Both the position numbers and the translations under genes were made by a program. Shown piece by piece: positions 53,201 through 64,000 of a stretch of DNA of 64,000 nt. Source of the stretch: Sipunculus nudus (Eukaryota; Annelida; Sipuncula; Golfingiida; Sipunculidae); contig CM049315.1 in assembly GCA_026874595.1 (NCBI GenBank), positions 68,579,916-68,643,915 on the forward strand, read 5' to 3'. Position 1 is the first letter of the stretch, and every line of letters starts with the position of its first letter. Below the pieces are notes generated by a model that was not told the origin of the DNA, made no database searches, and saw only the letters and a program-made list of their open reading frames with translations.

Positions 53201-53972
53201 TTAACAGTGAGCAGTTTAGTTTCCAAAAGCCTGGTCCATGCTTGTGTTCTGGTTTTATAATACTTATAGTGATTAGTGAATGGTCACTTTTATATCCAGC
53301 TTCAATTCCAGACTGACTAATGCTGTTGATTAAGCTATCGTTAACTAGAAAGTAATCCAATCTACAAAACACTGGATCAGGTCGGTATCTGTGCCATGTA
53401 TATTCCAAACTATTAGGATGTTGAAGTCTCCAGATTTCAGATAATTGTTCCAGTTCTATCCAATGATTTATAACTTGTCTAGATTTAGAATGGTTATTAG
53501 AATTTCCTCCTTTTTTATCTAATGCTGGATTTAATGTTAAATTGAAGTCTCCTCCTATTATTATATAACCTGTACCATGATGATTTACAGTATTAATTTA
53601 ATCCTCAAAATAATTAGGGTCATCTTTATTAGGTGCGTAAATGTTTACTAAGGTTAGGTCGTGTTCACCCATTGTTGTATTAATAATCAAATATCGTCCA
53701 AGACTATCATTAATTACCTCTTTAACCTGAATGTCTGACCTGTTTTTAATTAGTGTGCATACCCACTTTGCTTGGTTGGTGCCGTGGCTAAAATATATAT
53801 GGTTACCCCATTCTGTTTTCCATCTATTTACACAATCTTTTGTGCTGTGAGTTTCTTGTAAAAATATGATAGAACTTTCTTTCCTATTCAACCAATGAAA
53901 AACTTCTCTTCTTTTTGGGTAACTTGCTAGACCTCTAGCATTAAGTGATATTATCTGACAAATATTGGTCAT
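50214..53972 (-). pseudogene. LINE ORF2: endonuclease-reverse transcriptase, decayed
   Basis: In order on the minus strand: the EEP endonuclease (MTNICQIISLNARGLA, FLQETHS, LVNIYAPN, then IIGGDFNLT, RLDYFLVN and SDHSLI, 53972-53115); the reverse transcriptase (NTPGPDGFPVEFYK, LIPKKGKDQ, NWRPLSLLN, SVDFEKAFD, GVRQGCPISPYLF, 52585-51971); the catalytic YADD at 51872-51883; and a C-terminal domain with CSFCEKEKETYLHIFYRC (50687-50214). A complete ORF2p would nick the target and copy the element's RNA. At least seven frame changes or stops split it. Confidence 0.9.
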
Positions 53973-55680
53973 AAAAGATTATATTGATTAGTTTTTCTGT
54001 ACTGGCAGAAGTGCCAGTATTTATGAATACCCTTGCGTTTGTTAATGTACCTACAATATATACAACACATACAATAAACATGTAAAGATACATAGAATAC
54101 ACTACATAATATAAACAATGACATAAACATCAGAAAAATAAGCTTACCGGTTATGACAAGTAATAAGTTCTGCTACAAATCTAACAGAAAGAGTACCTGT
54201 CTAGTGCTGAGTGCTGACTACTAATCAGTAGAGCTCTGTACATTATCATTGAAAACTTTATATTAAATAGTGAAAGTGAACTGTAATTCATCTAGATAGC
54301 ATCTTGAGAAGATTTTCCTCCCAAGGATGTCTAACACAATAGCACATGTTATATCACAAAAAGTGTCTTCAACTTTAACCCAATCATTACACTAATGATG
54401 TATAATTGACCAAATCTTATCTTTTGTATTACTACTCTTTAATAAGTTAATACTGACATTGTGACTGGTATCACATGATACTATAATTTAAATTAATAAT
54501 GAAATTGGTTGTAATCAAAATAGTAGTAATATTAATTAAGCCTAATCCGACTAGTAAATTTGTGTTCATGATATTATAGAGTATAAAAGTAATAGAGTTA
54601 AATACAAAATTTTCCCCAAACTTTAATACCTCCTTTCAACTAGGTCATCAACGAGCATGAAATATCCATGTTTGACTGGTCTATTTTCCATTCCAGAAAG
54701 TCTTTAGGTCTGTATGTATTAAAATCTGTACGAAGTTCTCATAGATATCAATACAGTTACTACAGACAATAACATAGTTATGGTACAACTGAATCTGGAG
54801 AACCTGTTTTCCTTTTGGAGGGTGGTGTGTGTACTAATATATAGTTAGTAAGAGTTGCAGAAAAAAATTCCTATTTTTTTTACGCATCAATGCAGTAGTA
54901 ACAAAAATTACAATAATAATAAACACTGCTGTGGGTGATAGATATATGTCAAAACAGTTATTACTTTTTTCCACACTAATACCTGTATTAACTAGAGTAA
55001 AACAGACAATCTTATAAGCATCTAAACATGTCTGGGCTATGCCTTCAGAATGCCTAGAGTGATGCTCAACCAACTGTCAATTAACATTAAATTGATGATC
55101 GATAACAATTTACTTATAATGATTGAAAGTTTAGATCGGAAGAAAATAAATAAGAGTTGGAATTATTAGCAGCAATGATCTATCCACTATTGATAAGTAT
55201 TTATTTATTAACATATCTTCATCCTAACCAAAACATTCTTTTGGCAAGTACTTGTTTCACACTAAATCTAAAGAGTGACATCCACAGTAGCATGCATACA
55301 TACTTTTAACAATACTTAGGAAGTGGAACCTATTTAAAAAAAAAATAACAGGAGCATTAATAAAACTTCTTTTGCAATGATTCAGACCTACTTGTAGTGG
55401 TCAAGTAACTAGTCACCTGCAAGTAAGGAGCCTGGAAAGGGGACCTGTCAATTGCTTGGTATTTTCAAAAGCTTCAAAGATATAGCCAGCCAAAACATTG
55501 ATGGCTACTCATGCAGGTACACACCGGCTCTATTGTTCTAAAAGATAAAATTGAGGTAGACCATGTGAAGTAAACAAAACTTGGGTTGCATTTCACAGTT
55601 CTTTACGAACTATATTAAAAAATATTACATCGTCACTTTTGGTGAAAGCAGAAAGGAAAATTAAATTCAAAGAGCATTTG
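53973..55680. other. LINE spacer, non-repetitive AT-rich part
   Basis: AT-rich sequence inside the LINE between ORF2 and the minisatellite. No frame with recognisable homology. Confidence 0.4.
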
Positions 55681-57085
55681 GGTGCTTTTAAACACTCCTT
55701 TGTAGTAATTAGTATATTGGCTGTTACTTCTTGTATAATACAATAATAGTTAGACCTTAAGTGTTGTCATGAATATCAATAATATCAGTAAAAGTCATGT
55801 GACATGTTAACATATAATAAATAGTAATAAAATAAAAATTTTAAGTTCAAAGAACACATCTTTGGAATGTTGACTGTACACAGCTTATGTAACAAACAAC
55901 TGTTAGTCCTGGAGCATTGTCATGAATATCATTGATATCTGACATATAAATGGTATGTTAATTGTTAACATATGATAATGGATAGTACATGATTAAAAAA
56001 ATTGAAAAATCGATAGACCTGGTGTGTTGTCATGAATATCATTGATAATTGATATCTGTCATATAAAAGTCACATTAAATGTTAACATTAGGTTATAGAT
56101 AAAAGTAAAATGATTTAACGTCTAGGAACACACCTGTGGAGATGTTGACTGCAAATGGCTTATGTAATAAAGCAGGGGTTAGTCCGAGCGAGTAGTCATG
56201 AATATCAGAAGTATCTGACATATATATGATATACTGAATGTGAACATATAATAGTGAATGGTTGAAAACAAAAATTCAAGGAGCACACATTTGGAGATGC
56301 TGATTGGTAACAGCTTTGTAATAAACAACTGGTAGTCCTGGAGTGTTGTCTTGAATATCTTAATATCTGGCATATAATTGGTATGTTGAATGTTAACATA
56401 TGATGATGCCTAATACAAGATTTAAATTTGACCTAAAAAAAGGAACACACCCTGGGTGTTGTCCACTGCTAACAGCTAATATAACAAAAAAATGGTTGGT
56501 CTTGGACATAGAAGAGTTATTGTGAATATCTGACATATGAATGATATGTTGAATGTTAACATAGGATTTTGAATAATAGAAGAAAATAAGGATTATTTAA
56601 CTTCAAGGAACACATCTTCAGGGAAGTTAGTAATTACCAGCTTTTTCAATAAAACAATGGATAATCTGGTGTGTTGTCATGAATTTCATTAATATTCTGA
56701 CATACAAATCAAATGACCTATTAAATATAAACATATGATAATGGCCAGCAGAAGAAAGTTAATTTAACTACAAAGAATACAACTTTAGGGATGTTGACTG
56801 ATACAAGCAACGAGTAGTCTTGAACTTAGTGTTATCGGGAATGTCATTAATATCTGACATATAACCGTGATACTGGATGTTAACATAGGATATCAAAACT
56901 TAGAGAATTAAACAGAAATTTGACCTCAAAAGGATATTTATTTTTGGTATTAACCAGTATGTTCGCTGGTAACCAAAGATTATGCAGAAAAAAAGCGAAG
57001 GGTAGTCATGGAGTGTTATCATGAATATCATTTATACGTGAAATATAAATGGTGTATGGAATGTTAACATATGATAGTGTTAACA
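55680..57085. repeat. ~160-bp minisatellite within the LINE spacer, ~9 units
   Basis: Each unit contains a block like TGTCATGAATATCATTAATATCTGACATATAA, then GTATGTTGAATGTTAACATATGATAATG, then CAAGGAACACA and GATGTTGACTG. Block starts are near 55763, 55916, 56026, 56193, 56345, 56519, 56673, 56830 and 57015, giving periods of about 150-185 bp with one short unit (110). Units are clearly diverged, so the array is old. Confidence 0.8.
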
Positions 57086-57249
57086 CTGAAGTGGAACCAG
57101 AATTCTCAACTAGTGTATATAGCATATGATATAACATGCGGTAACGGAGAACATTTTTTTTTAAACAACGTCATACGGAAATTAGCCTAGTAAATATTAT
57201 GTTGCCTACTAGAGTTTAGAGGCATATAAATTACAACTTACATCTGACA

Positions 57250-57273
57250 GTTTTTTGTTTTTTTTTTTTTTTA
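57250..57273 (-). repeat. Internal A-rich tract of the LINE (T run on plus strand)
   Basis: A long T-run on the plus strand between ORF1 and the minisatellite. It could be an A-rich spacer or the tail of an earlier, shorter insertion. Confidence 0.6.
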
Positions 57274-57599
57274 TGACAAGTCCCATTGGAGTACTATTGC
57301 GTTTTGGATGGCAACATTCTGACAGGAGTCTCAAGGTACGCACTGGGCGATAAAAGATATCCGCAGTTTCATCGGGTCTCGCCTAGCCATAAAATAAGTC
57401 TGGCTCCCTGATCCCTGTAATGTATGCTCTAATTTTGGGGAGATGAGGACTTGTCTATTCCTGGGGCTCGGTCTCGGCACTCTTGCACCCCTGGTGGCTT
57501 GTCAAGTGCAAACCAGCAGGCCGCGGTTCGACCACGTGTGTTGCGTTGTGATAGGGTGAAGCTACCGTCGACCCCCAATACAGAGGCGTCTAATCTTAT

Positions 57600-58556
57600 T
57601 ATTCCGTCGCCGAGGTACAATTGAATGGCACGTCTTTGCCGTCAATTATTAGTCGTCCACGCCAGAATCTCACTTTCAGGTGGTCTTCGTGGGCTTTACG
57701 CATTTGGGGGGCCGCTTTCTTTTTCATGAGGTAATCCTCGTTGGTCAGGTCCTCCGCAAGGAAACATGACGACGAATTAGCTTTGGGGTTTTGACTTCGT
57801 TTTTCCTTTTGTGCTTTTAGCAACTTGTTCCTTATTGGTCTGGAGTACAATCTTGCAATTATGTGTCTGTTGCCTTTTGCTTTTGATTTGCCCGTTCTAT
57901 GAGCATTTTCGATTGTGTTCAAAATGTCCCTCATATCTGCACCCTCTAGAAGCTTCTTTTCATGAATAAACTGTGACACTATGTCTTTGCAATCTTCGCC
58001 TTTTTGTTCTTTAATGCCAATCAGTCTAATATTGTATTCCCTGCTATTTCTTTCTGAATTCCAACAGTTTTTCTTTCATCCTGGAAATCTGTGCATCTTT
58101 TTCCTGATTCTCTTTTTTCAAAATTTGTATTTCACTTCTCAGTGATTTGTTCTCAGTCTCAAAGTTTTTAAATTTTTCTGTCATTTTCTCAACATTAGAT
58201 TGGGTGAATTCCAGGCTCTGTACAACAGTATCCATTTGACATTTCAATTCTGAATAATTGTTGTCTGTTTTTTACAGTCATTTTTGATAGATTCGATGTC
58301 CTCACGTAGGGAGTCTGTGAAATCTTTTATGGCAGCTTGTAAAACCTGTTCTAACTGAGCGCATTTGGTATTTACAATACTAGTAATGTCACTCGCCTGT
58401 AATGACTCTTGTCCCTGCCCTTGCATCTCTGACTGTGTGTTCTCCAGAAGTTTTTTTAGGTCCTATCTCCAAATATTTGTCCAAACTTGTTTGTTCTCTG
58501 GCTGTTAGATCACTTTTGCTCCTTGATCTGGTTAAATGTTGAACTGGTCAGCCATA
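57600..58556 (-). pseudogene. LINE ORF1, frameshifted
   Basis: A start MADQFN at 58556 breaks after seven codons. A shifted frame reads RSRSKSDLTAREQTSLDKYL, another reads SDITSIVNTKCAQLEQVLQ, then a coiled coil (VEKMTEKFKNFETENKSLRSE, about 58247-58044). The RNA-binding C-terminal part follows (DILNTIENAHRTGK, RHIIARLYSRPIRNKLL, RFWRGRLIIDGKDVPF, 57979-57600). The order and the ENAHR/ARLYSR motifs are typical of L1/Tx1 ORF1 proteins. Several single-base shifts disrupt it. Confidence 0.8.
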
Positions 58557-58632
58557 ATCACTATAAACAACAAAGTATACAGAGAGCGCACTGATGGAAC
58601 GTCTGTTCACTCGGCCATATTGAACCGGAAGT

Positions 58633-58648
58633 CGGAATTCTGCATCTT
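58633..58648. repeat. LINE target-site duplication, 5' side
   Basis: CGGAATTCTGCATCTT, identical to 50008-50023. Confidence 0.85.
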
Positions 58649-59990
58649 GATGTTTTTAAATTATCCCATATTGCGCTATTACAGCCTAAACTTTTTTTTC
58701 CACACTATGAGACGGGGGAACCCCGTTACCCTACCTCCCCCCCCCCGTGCCTCCTTATTCTATAATCCTGGTAATTTTCATAGAAATTTTTCATTGGTTT
58801 GATTTACATTAACTCTGTTCATAAGGAGTAAGTGTTCATTTTTTTCCATTAATATGTAATATTATGGTGATGCAATCAAATTCCTAAATAAATATTAGCT
58901 TGTCTGGACCAGAAATTTGCAAGGAATTTTCCTAATAAATATTAGTCTGTCAATTAAATTGATTTATTTCAAAGATTGGTTTAGCCCATTGACCTGGTTG
59001 ATATTGGTATCAATGATATAATTTTAATTATCTTACTGTCGCATGATCTTAATTTCTACTTATATACTTATGATCTTAATTACTATCACATCAATCGCTT
59101 CTGTCGAGCTCTCCCTGCATGACTAATCTGATTAACGTGAATCATTGTGTTTGGCGTTCGACTCCAGTCACGTGACCTGATTATTGATGCAAAAACTGGC
59201 GTGAAATTGTCGTACACAGAAACATGTCTGCCTAATATAATGACCAAAAGTGGATGATCAGTTTCCAAAACATCAATCATAGACTTATGTAAAAGTGAAA
59301 AGGCATACTTTATGATGAAATTAAAATGTGTAAATTTGTCAAAAGAAATTTAATGCAAATGCAGTCGGCGGATGAAGTCTGTACAATTAAAAAAAAAGGT
59401 CTGCGGAATTTCATATTGAGCATTGGTTTCTTTTTGAGAACTGCTTTTTACTCTGCAAGTGTGCTACAGATCTTCTTAAAAGTAATGTATAACCGGGATT
59501 ATAAGTAATGACGTAGACTCAGTATTTAAAACAAATAATATCTTTAACCATGTGTGCATGTAATAAATTAGAAAACATTCATACAACGACTATCGCATAG
59601 ATCATAATGATGATGTTGATGATGACGTTGATGCAGTTGAAGCTAAGCAGGCATACTTTTTGCATCTTGATATTGTGCCTGTGTGTGGTATCCGAGAAAC
59701 CAATTATATGACCAACTTAAAAAGTGCCTAAACCAACCCAAGGCATTATCTATTTATTTGGTATTTTCATATGATTCATGTCCATTTACTTTGCCAATCG
59801 AAGGGTACACTGCTGTGTTTCAAAATGGACGTGGGCCCTCCTAAAATCTGTTTTTCCAAATTACAACAAGATCAGAATAGGAAGTGGTTTTTTTTCATAT
59901 ATAGTCAGCTATAGCACTGAAGAAATGAAGTTCCTGTGTTGAACACCTTTAGAGATATCCCGCTCACAAGGCCAAAGTTAAAAAATCTGA
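58649..59990. other. No gene seen
   Basis: AT-rich. A C run lies near 58735-58746 and a CACGTG within TCCAGTCACGTGACC at 59169-59174, identical over 15 bases to the A flank but without further similarity. No coding signal. Confidence 0.4.
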
Positions 59991-60319
59991 TAACAATTCA
60001 TAAAAAATCAGAAATTGTAGGTGGCGCCTACTTGTGCAGCAGGTACAGACCATCAGTCCCAATGATCATAGTAAGTCTATGATGGTTTCTGAGAAGTTAG
60101 TTTCTAAGTGTTTTTCTATAATCAGCTCTAAAACGTAGAAAAAATAGGTCAAGGTCACCCATCTTCGAACATTACCGAGATTTTGTCGAAATACATCTTC
60201 ACCGAAGAAATAAAATTCCTACGGTAAATCCTTTTAGAGATATCCCGCTCACGTAGTAAAAGTTAATGGACGCCGGACAGACGGACGGACAGCTTGGGTG
60301 ACGACAAAAGCCTATCAGC
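59991..60319. repeat. Dispersed repeat with GTAGGTGGCGCCTAC palindrome
   Basis: Contains the palindrome GTAGGTGGCGCCTAC (about 60019), two GAGATATCCCGCTCAC blocks (59951 and 60237) and a GGACAGACGGACGGACAGC end. The double block suggests a duplicated unit of about 285 bp. The family is unnamed to me. Confidence 0.5.
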
Positions 60320-60657
60320 CTAAAGCTGCATGTCCAATTATGCGGTATGGATACGGATGCGGACGCGTTTAAAATCGCGTATATGGGATAAAGAAGGGAT
60401 GTGTCCACTTATGCGATGCGGAGTGCGTTCGGCGTGCGGAATCGGATACTTTATTTGAAAACCGGACCATGTAGCCGCGGTTACGGAAACGCATACGAAA
60501 ACGCACGCGGAAACGTACCATTTTGTAGAGGTGAAAGAGAGACAAAGACCTAAAACGCGCTTAAAAACGTATCTAATGAACACACACACGCCAAATATAT
60601 GCATACGTGTCCGCACCACACACGCACCGCATCCGTACAAGTGGACACGTGGCTTAA
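60320..60657. mobile_element. TTAA-type MITE, second copy
   Basis: Inverted relative to 21771-22067. Its right end GTGGACACGTGGCTTAA inverted matches the left end of that copy, and interior blocks (AACGCATACGAAAACGCACGCGG, GAGAGACAAAGACC) correspond in order. The left end reads TAAAGCTGCATGTCC. No transposase. Confidence 0.8.
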
Positions 60658-60802
60658 GGGCTGAGGGCTAATAATTGTCTAAAACTTTGCAACCAAAGAC
60701 CAAGAGACATAGCAATGGTATCAGCAAGCAGGACGGACAGGAAATTAACCTCCCAGAATCTGAAAACAATACTAACATGGTGATCACGAGCAGCTGTGGC
60801 AC

Positions 60803-60936
60803 TGAAGCTGACATGGTGTGATTTGTCGATTTCAGGTGCCTTGACACACCTGTGTGCACTTACAATCACTGAAACTGACATGGCGTGATTTGTCGATTTC
60901 AGCTGCCTTGACACACCGGTATGCACTTACAGTCAA
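60803..60936. repeat. 67-bp tandem duplication
   Basis: TGAAGCTGACATGGTGTGAT at 60803 and TGAAACTGACATGGCGTGAT at 60870 start two units that continue GTGCCTTGACACACC/CTGCCTTGACACACC and end TGCACTTACA. Confidence 0.85.
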
Positions 60937-61184
60937 GGTCAACTGTGCAAATCGCCTCTCATCAATGATTTGGAAGAATTCTTGATATATATTCAAGAAT
61001 ATCACAGGATAAAATACACTAGAATCCGTTTTCGCGACATTGTAGTTCTGATCGGATTTCAGCTTCAACCTAATCTAAAATGAAATATTTCATTATCATC
61101 CTGATTTTCCAATATTCATCAAATGTTGGTTAGCAACTTTACAAAGAGTGAGTCTGCAAATTCTTGTCAAATATACGGCTCCTA

Positions 61185-62875
61185 AATAATAATAATAATA
61201 ATAATAATAATAATTTATTTTATATAGCGTAAAATCCTCAGAGTGCTCTAAAACGCTGTACAAATGATATGAATAAACATAATAAAAATATACATGTGTA
61301 TGCTTATCAATCAAGATAAAAAGGTATTTATCCATGCACACAATAAAAGTCTTTATGTACTAAAAAGATTTATGAATAAGAATGTTTTCAACTGACTCTT
61401 AAACTGAGAATAACTGGACATGGATCTCAACTTCGCTGGGAGATCATTCCACATTTTAGGCCCTGCGACACTGAAGGCACTATTTTGTACTCGTGTCGAT
61501 TTTGTGAATGGGACATGCAGTAAATATTGGTCGGCAGAACGCAATGCTCTGCATGGATTGTATAGTTGCAACGATTCCTGAAGATACTGGGGTGCAAGCC
61601 CATAGACACACTGATATACCAAAGTCAGAACTTTAAATTTCACTCGCTGTTCAACTGGCAACCAGTGAGGAGCATACAAAACTGGTGTGATGTGTTCCGA
61701 ATTAGATTTCCCAGTGAGAATTCTAGCTGCAACATTTTGAATACGTTGCAGGCGATTCAATTGAGCAGATGTAGCACCGCTGAATTGCAGTAATCCATCT
61801 TGGTCGTTATAAATGAATGAATGACCGTTTCAAGAGAATCACTATCCAAATATTTCTTTAGTTTGCCTATATTTCGGATGTGCATATAAGCGGACTTGCA
61901 CACCGATGAGATATGGGCATCCATCGATGCGTTTGAGTTCATGATGATACCAATATTCCTGGCAAAGTGCGAGGGTAAAATATTACAGTTTCCAATGTGA
62001 AGTGTGGGTGAAGTGAGCTTGTTTCTCATTGACTGTGATGAATTTACTAAGAATTCGGTTTTGTCACTGTTCAACTTAAGGATATGTCGACTCATCCAGT
62101 TTTGTACTGATGTTATACAGGTTTCAAGCTGACTAATGGCTCCATCAATGTCGGTGGGTTTGCATGTAATATAAATCTGAGTGTCGTCGGCATATAGATG
62201 GTAATTAATGCCCATTTTACGAAATAGATGTCCTAATGATGTTGTGTAGATGGTGAAAAGGGTAGGCCCCGATACTGACCCTTGAGGAACACCACAATTC
62301 AACGACTTTGTTCCAGATTTCACTCCTTTGATGTGGACACTCTGAGAACGATCCTTTAGGTAAGATGTAAACCATTTTAACACAGTGCCTCCAATTCCCA
62401 AATTTTGTAATGCTCTCAAAAGACAGTGGTGATCCACTGTGTCAAATGCAGCTGAAAGGTCTAGTTATACAAGCAGCACAATTTTGCATTCACCAACTGC
62501 ACGGACGATATCGTTCTGGACGCGAACAAGAGCTGTCTCGGTGCTATGCCCTTTCCTGTAGGCAGATTGAAAAGGCTCTTGAAGACCATTACTGTTCAAA
62601 TAATCCCTGATTTGTTGATCTACCACTTTTTCAAGCACTTTTGAAATAAACGAAAGATTGGAGACTGGTCGATAGTTTTTCGGAAAATTGGGATCTAAAG
62701 TTTGTTTTTTGAGCAGAGGGGTCACAAGAGCAGACTTGAAAGCCTCCGGGAAATATCCCTCTGTCAATGATTTATTGACAATTGCAGCGACAACCGTTCC
62801 AATTTCATTAAGAACTCTTTTCAGCAACTGTGTCGAAATTGGGTGAAATGCCAAACAAACGCAGCAGGCTTTAAG
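61185..62875 (-). mobile_element. 5'-truncated CR1/L2-like LINE with (TAA)n tail
   Basis: Minus-strand reverse transcriptase from 62854: NYRPVSNLSFISKVLEKVV, then FQSAYRKGHSTETALVRVQ, a stop at 62465, then DLSAAFDTVDHHCLL, GVPQGSVSGPTLFTIY, the catalytic YHLYADDTQIY and NSDKTEFLV, to 61757. A C-terminal part follows (61760-61353) with LNRLQRIQNVAARILTG and HWLPVEQRVKFK. The 3' end is a (TTA)n tail (61186-61214), as CR1/L2-type elements have. The endonuclease is missing, so it is 5'-truncated near 62875. Two stops break the frame. Confidence 0.9.
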
Positions 62876-64000
62876 AAAGATTCACTATATACTTTAATAT
62901 ATCTATTCATATTGATATAATTGAACATTGTATAACATAAGGGTTTTTTTTATTACATTTCTTTTTTGTATCCTCCTTTTTTGTATCCAACGGTGAATAA
63001 ATGTGACCTTTCTACTTCCGCATACATGCAACCTACCACCTTAGGTGACACGTTTTCCCGTTTGTCTACATTGCTGTATTTACAAACAAGTTGTAAGTTT
63101 ACACATCCTTCACGGAGGCTTTTTAAGAACTTTTCCTAACCAGAATTACCCTTTTATCATTGATATATACCTAGAGGAAGCCAGAAACATATTATTTCTT
63201 TTCAATAGGTATAGGGGATAAGGCATTTTTAAGTGTCCGTAGAACTACCATCTGGTCCTGAACTCCGTGAAGTTGTCACATTCATTGAACTTTCATGAGC
63301 AGTCATGCTCTGCAGGGGCGAAGTGAAGGGGAGCTGCAGGGGGCAATCCCCCCCCCCCCTCCCCCTCCAAGCCGCCTTTGCTATAATATTTAGTAAAACT
63401 TTCCAGATATTAAATATTTCTCCTTGATGCGCTGCTGGCTGCATTTGTGTTGGTGAGGGGTAAAACAATAGAAGGCAAACTCTCTCGGACTACTTATCCT
63501 TGCTTCACTGTATTTGGTTATCAAACATAAATATTGTCACTTGGAAAGACCTCAAATAAAAGTTTTTTTTTCATGTGCAAAAAAGTATAGAGTTGATTCT
63601 GCATTCGAACCAATACTTGTGGCGCACAAGTTCATCACTCTAACAATTTCGCCAATAATCAAGCTTCAATTGTCTTCCTTTATACAGAAAAATATTAGAA
63701 GTAAACAAAGTGCAACCCATTGGCGCAGTATTTAAAAAATTCGGAAGTGGGACGTTGTATGCAAGGTATGCGAGTAGCGCGATTTTAGTTGTCGAAGGGA
63801 GAACGCATAATAGTACAGGCATTTTACCCGAAATAAGTGGTCAAACTTACAGAAGTTGCAACAAAAGCAAAACCACCTGATTTTGATTCCTTGATATGGG
63901 CTTAATGTAAGAAAAAAAGTCCTAAGCAATTGTGTGTGTATGTGGGGGGGGGGGGTTGGAAAATAAACAAATTTGACGAGTCAGAAAATACCTTTTAATT
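62876..64000. other. No gene seen; shared dispersed repeat and C/G runs
   Basis: 63238-63320 matches the repeat at 13265-13390. A C run lies at 63349-63359 and a G run near 63943-63955. No coding signal recognised to the window end. Confidence 0.45.

Larger units (their letters stand above)
50024..58632 (-). mobile_element. L1/Tx1-like LINE, 8.6 kb, with target-site duplication
   Basis: Reading leftwards: 5' end at 58632, ORF1 (about 58556-57600), a long spacer with a minisatellite, ORF2 (53972-50214) and a poly(A) tail at about 50024-50036. A 16-bp duplication (CGGAATTCTGCATCTT) flanks both ends, so the whole span behaves as one insertion, spacer included. Frameshifts and stops in both ORFs show it is no longer active. 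Confidence 0.85.

Noticed and set aside
59161-59180. CACGTG within TCCAGTCACGTGACC, identical to the copy A flank over 15 bases
   Set aside because: Similarity does not extend on either side, so it is not counted as a further orphan flank.
49000-64000. Search for kinase-domain exons upstream of copy C
   Set aside because: No glycine loop, HRD- or DFG-type motif in a plausible exon was seen. The interval is LINE, MITE and non-coding DNA. Exons beyond the window cannot be excluded.

Overview
The window is eukaryotic and almost certainly from an animal with an intron-rich, AT-rich, repeat-rich genome. Short exons with consensus splice sites, non-LTR retrotransposons, tRNA-derived SINEs, TTAA-flanked MITEs and many microsatellites all point this way. 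The repeat style suggests a marine invertebrate, most likely a bivalve mollusc, but no marker gene settles the species.

The only recognisable host genes are three paralogues on the minus strand, at 6.4-9.8 kb (copy A), 16.1-18.8 kb (copy B) and 45.5-49.0 kb (copy C). Spliced, each encodes the C-terminal half of Polo-like kinase 4 (PLK4): the basic segment before the cryptic polo box, the two-part cryptic polo box, a Ser/Pro-rich linker and polo box 3. In each copy a dedicated 18-nt first coding exon (M-x-x-x-x-M) sits where the linker behind the kinase domain would be, so these are kinase-less PLK4-like genes. Copy C is intact (7 exons, 504 codons) with a TATA box, a CACGTG box and a poly(A) signal. 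Copy A has a nonsense codon and a 1-nt frameshift. Copy B has a damaged splice acceptor, a cryptic-polo-box exon that runs into a stop, and a phase clash before its last exon. Two more segments (about 4.4-4.6 kb and 36.3-36.6 kb) match the DNA upstream of A and B but have no polo-box exons beside them, so the cluster probably once had at least five loci.

Region by region: 0-1.7 kb is a decayed two-ORF LINE. 2-6 kb holds a hairpin, a SINE, a possible terminal exon and an orphan 5' flank. 6.3-10.2 kb is copy A. 10.7-12.2 kb carries many copies of a TAACGGTGNYGAG motif, followed by a TTAA MITE. 16-19.2 kb is copy B. 20.7-25.0 kb is a large nested inverted repeat. From inside it, 22.1-36.2 kb is a three-unit, nearly identical head-to-tail array; units 2 and 3 share a ~0.97 kb deletion. 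38.5-39.8 kb is a two-orientation repeat built on a GGCGCC-centred palindrome. 40.8-42.7 kb has a SINE and a decayed LINE. 43.7-44.5 kb is a ~155-bp minisatellite. 45.5-49.2 kb is copy C. 50.0-58.6 kb is an L1/Tx1-like LINE bounded by a 16-bp target-site duplication, with a ~160-bp minisatellite between its two ORFs. 60-64 kb holds another MITE and a 5'-truncated CR1/L2-like LINE.

Family knowledge: the PLK4 cryptic polo box dimerises and binds centriole scaffolds (Asterless/CEP152, CEP192), and polo box 3 binds STIL/Ana2. Inference: a kinase-less version could act as a scaffold, competitor or dimer-poisoning regulator of centriole duplication. The sequence does not show which, or whether it does any of these.
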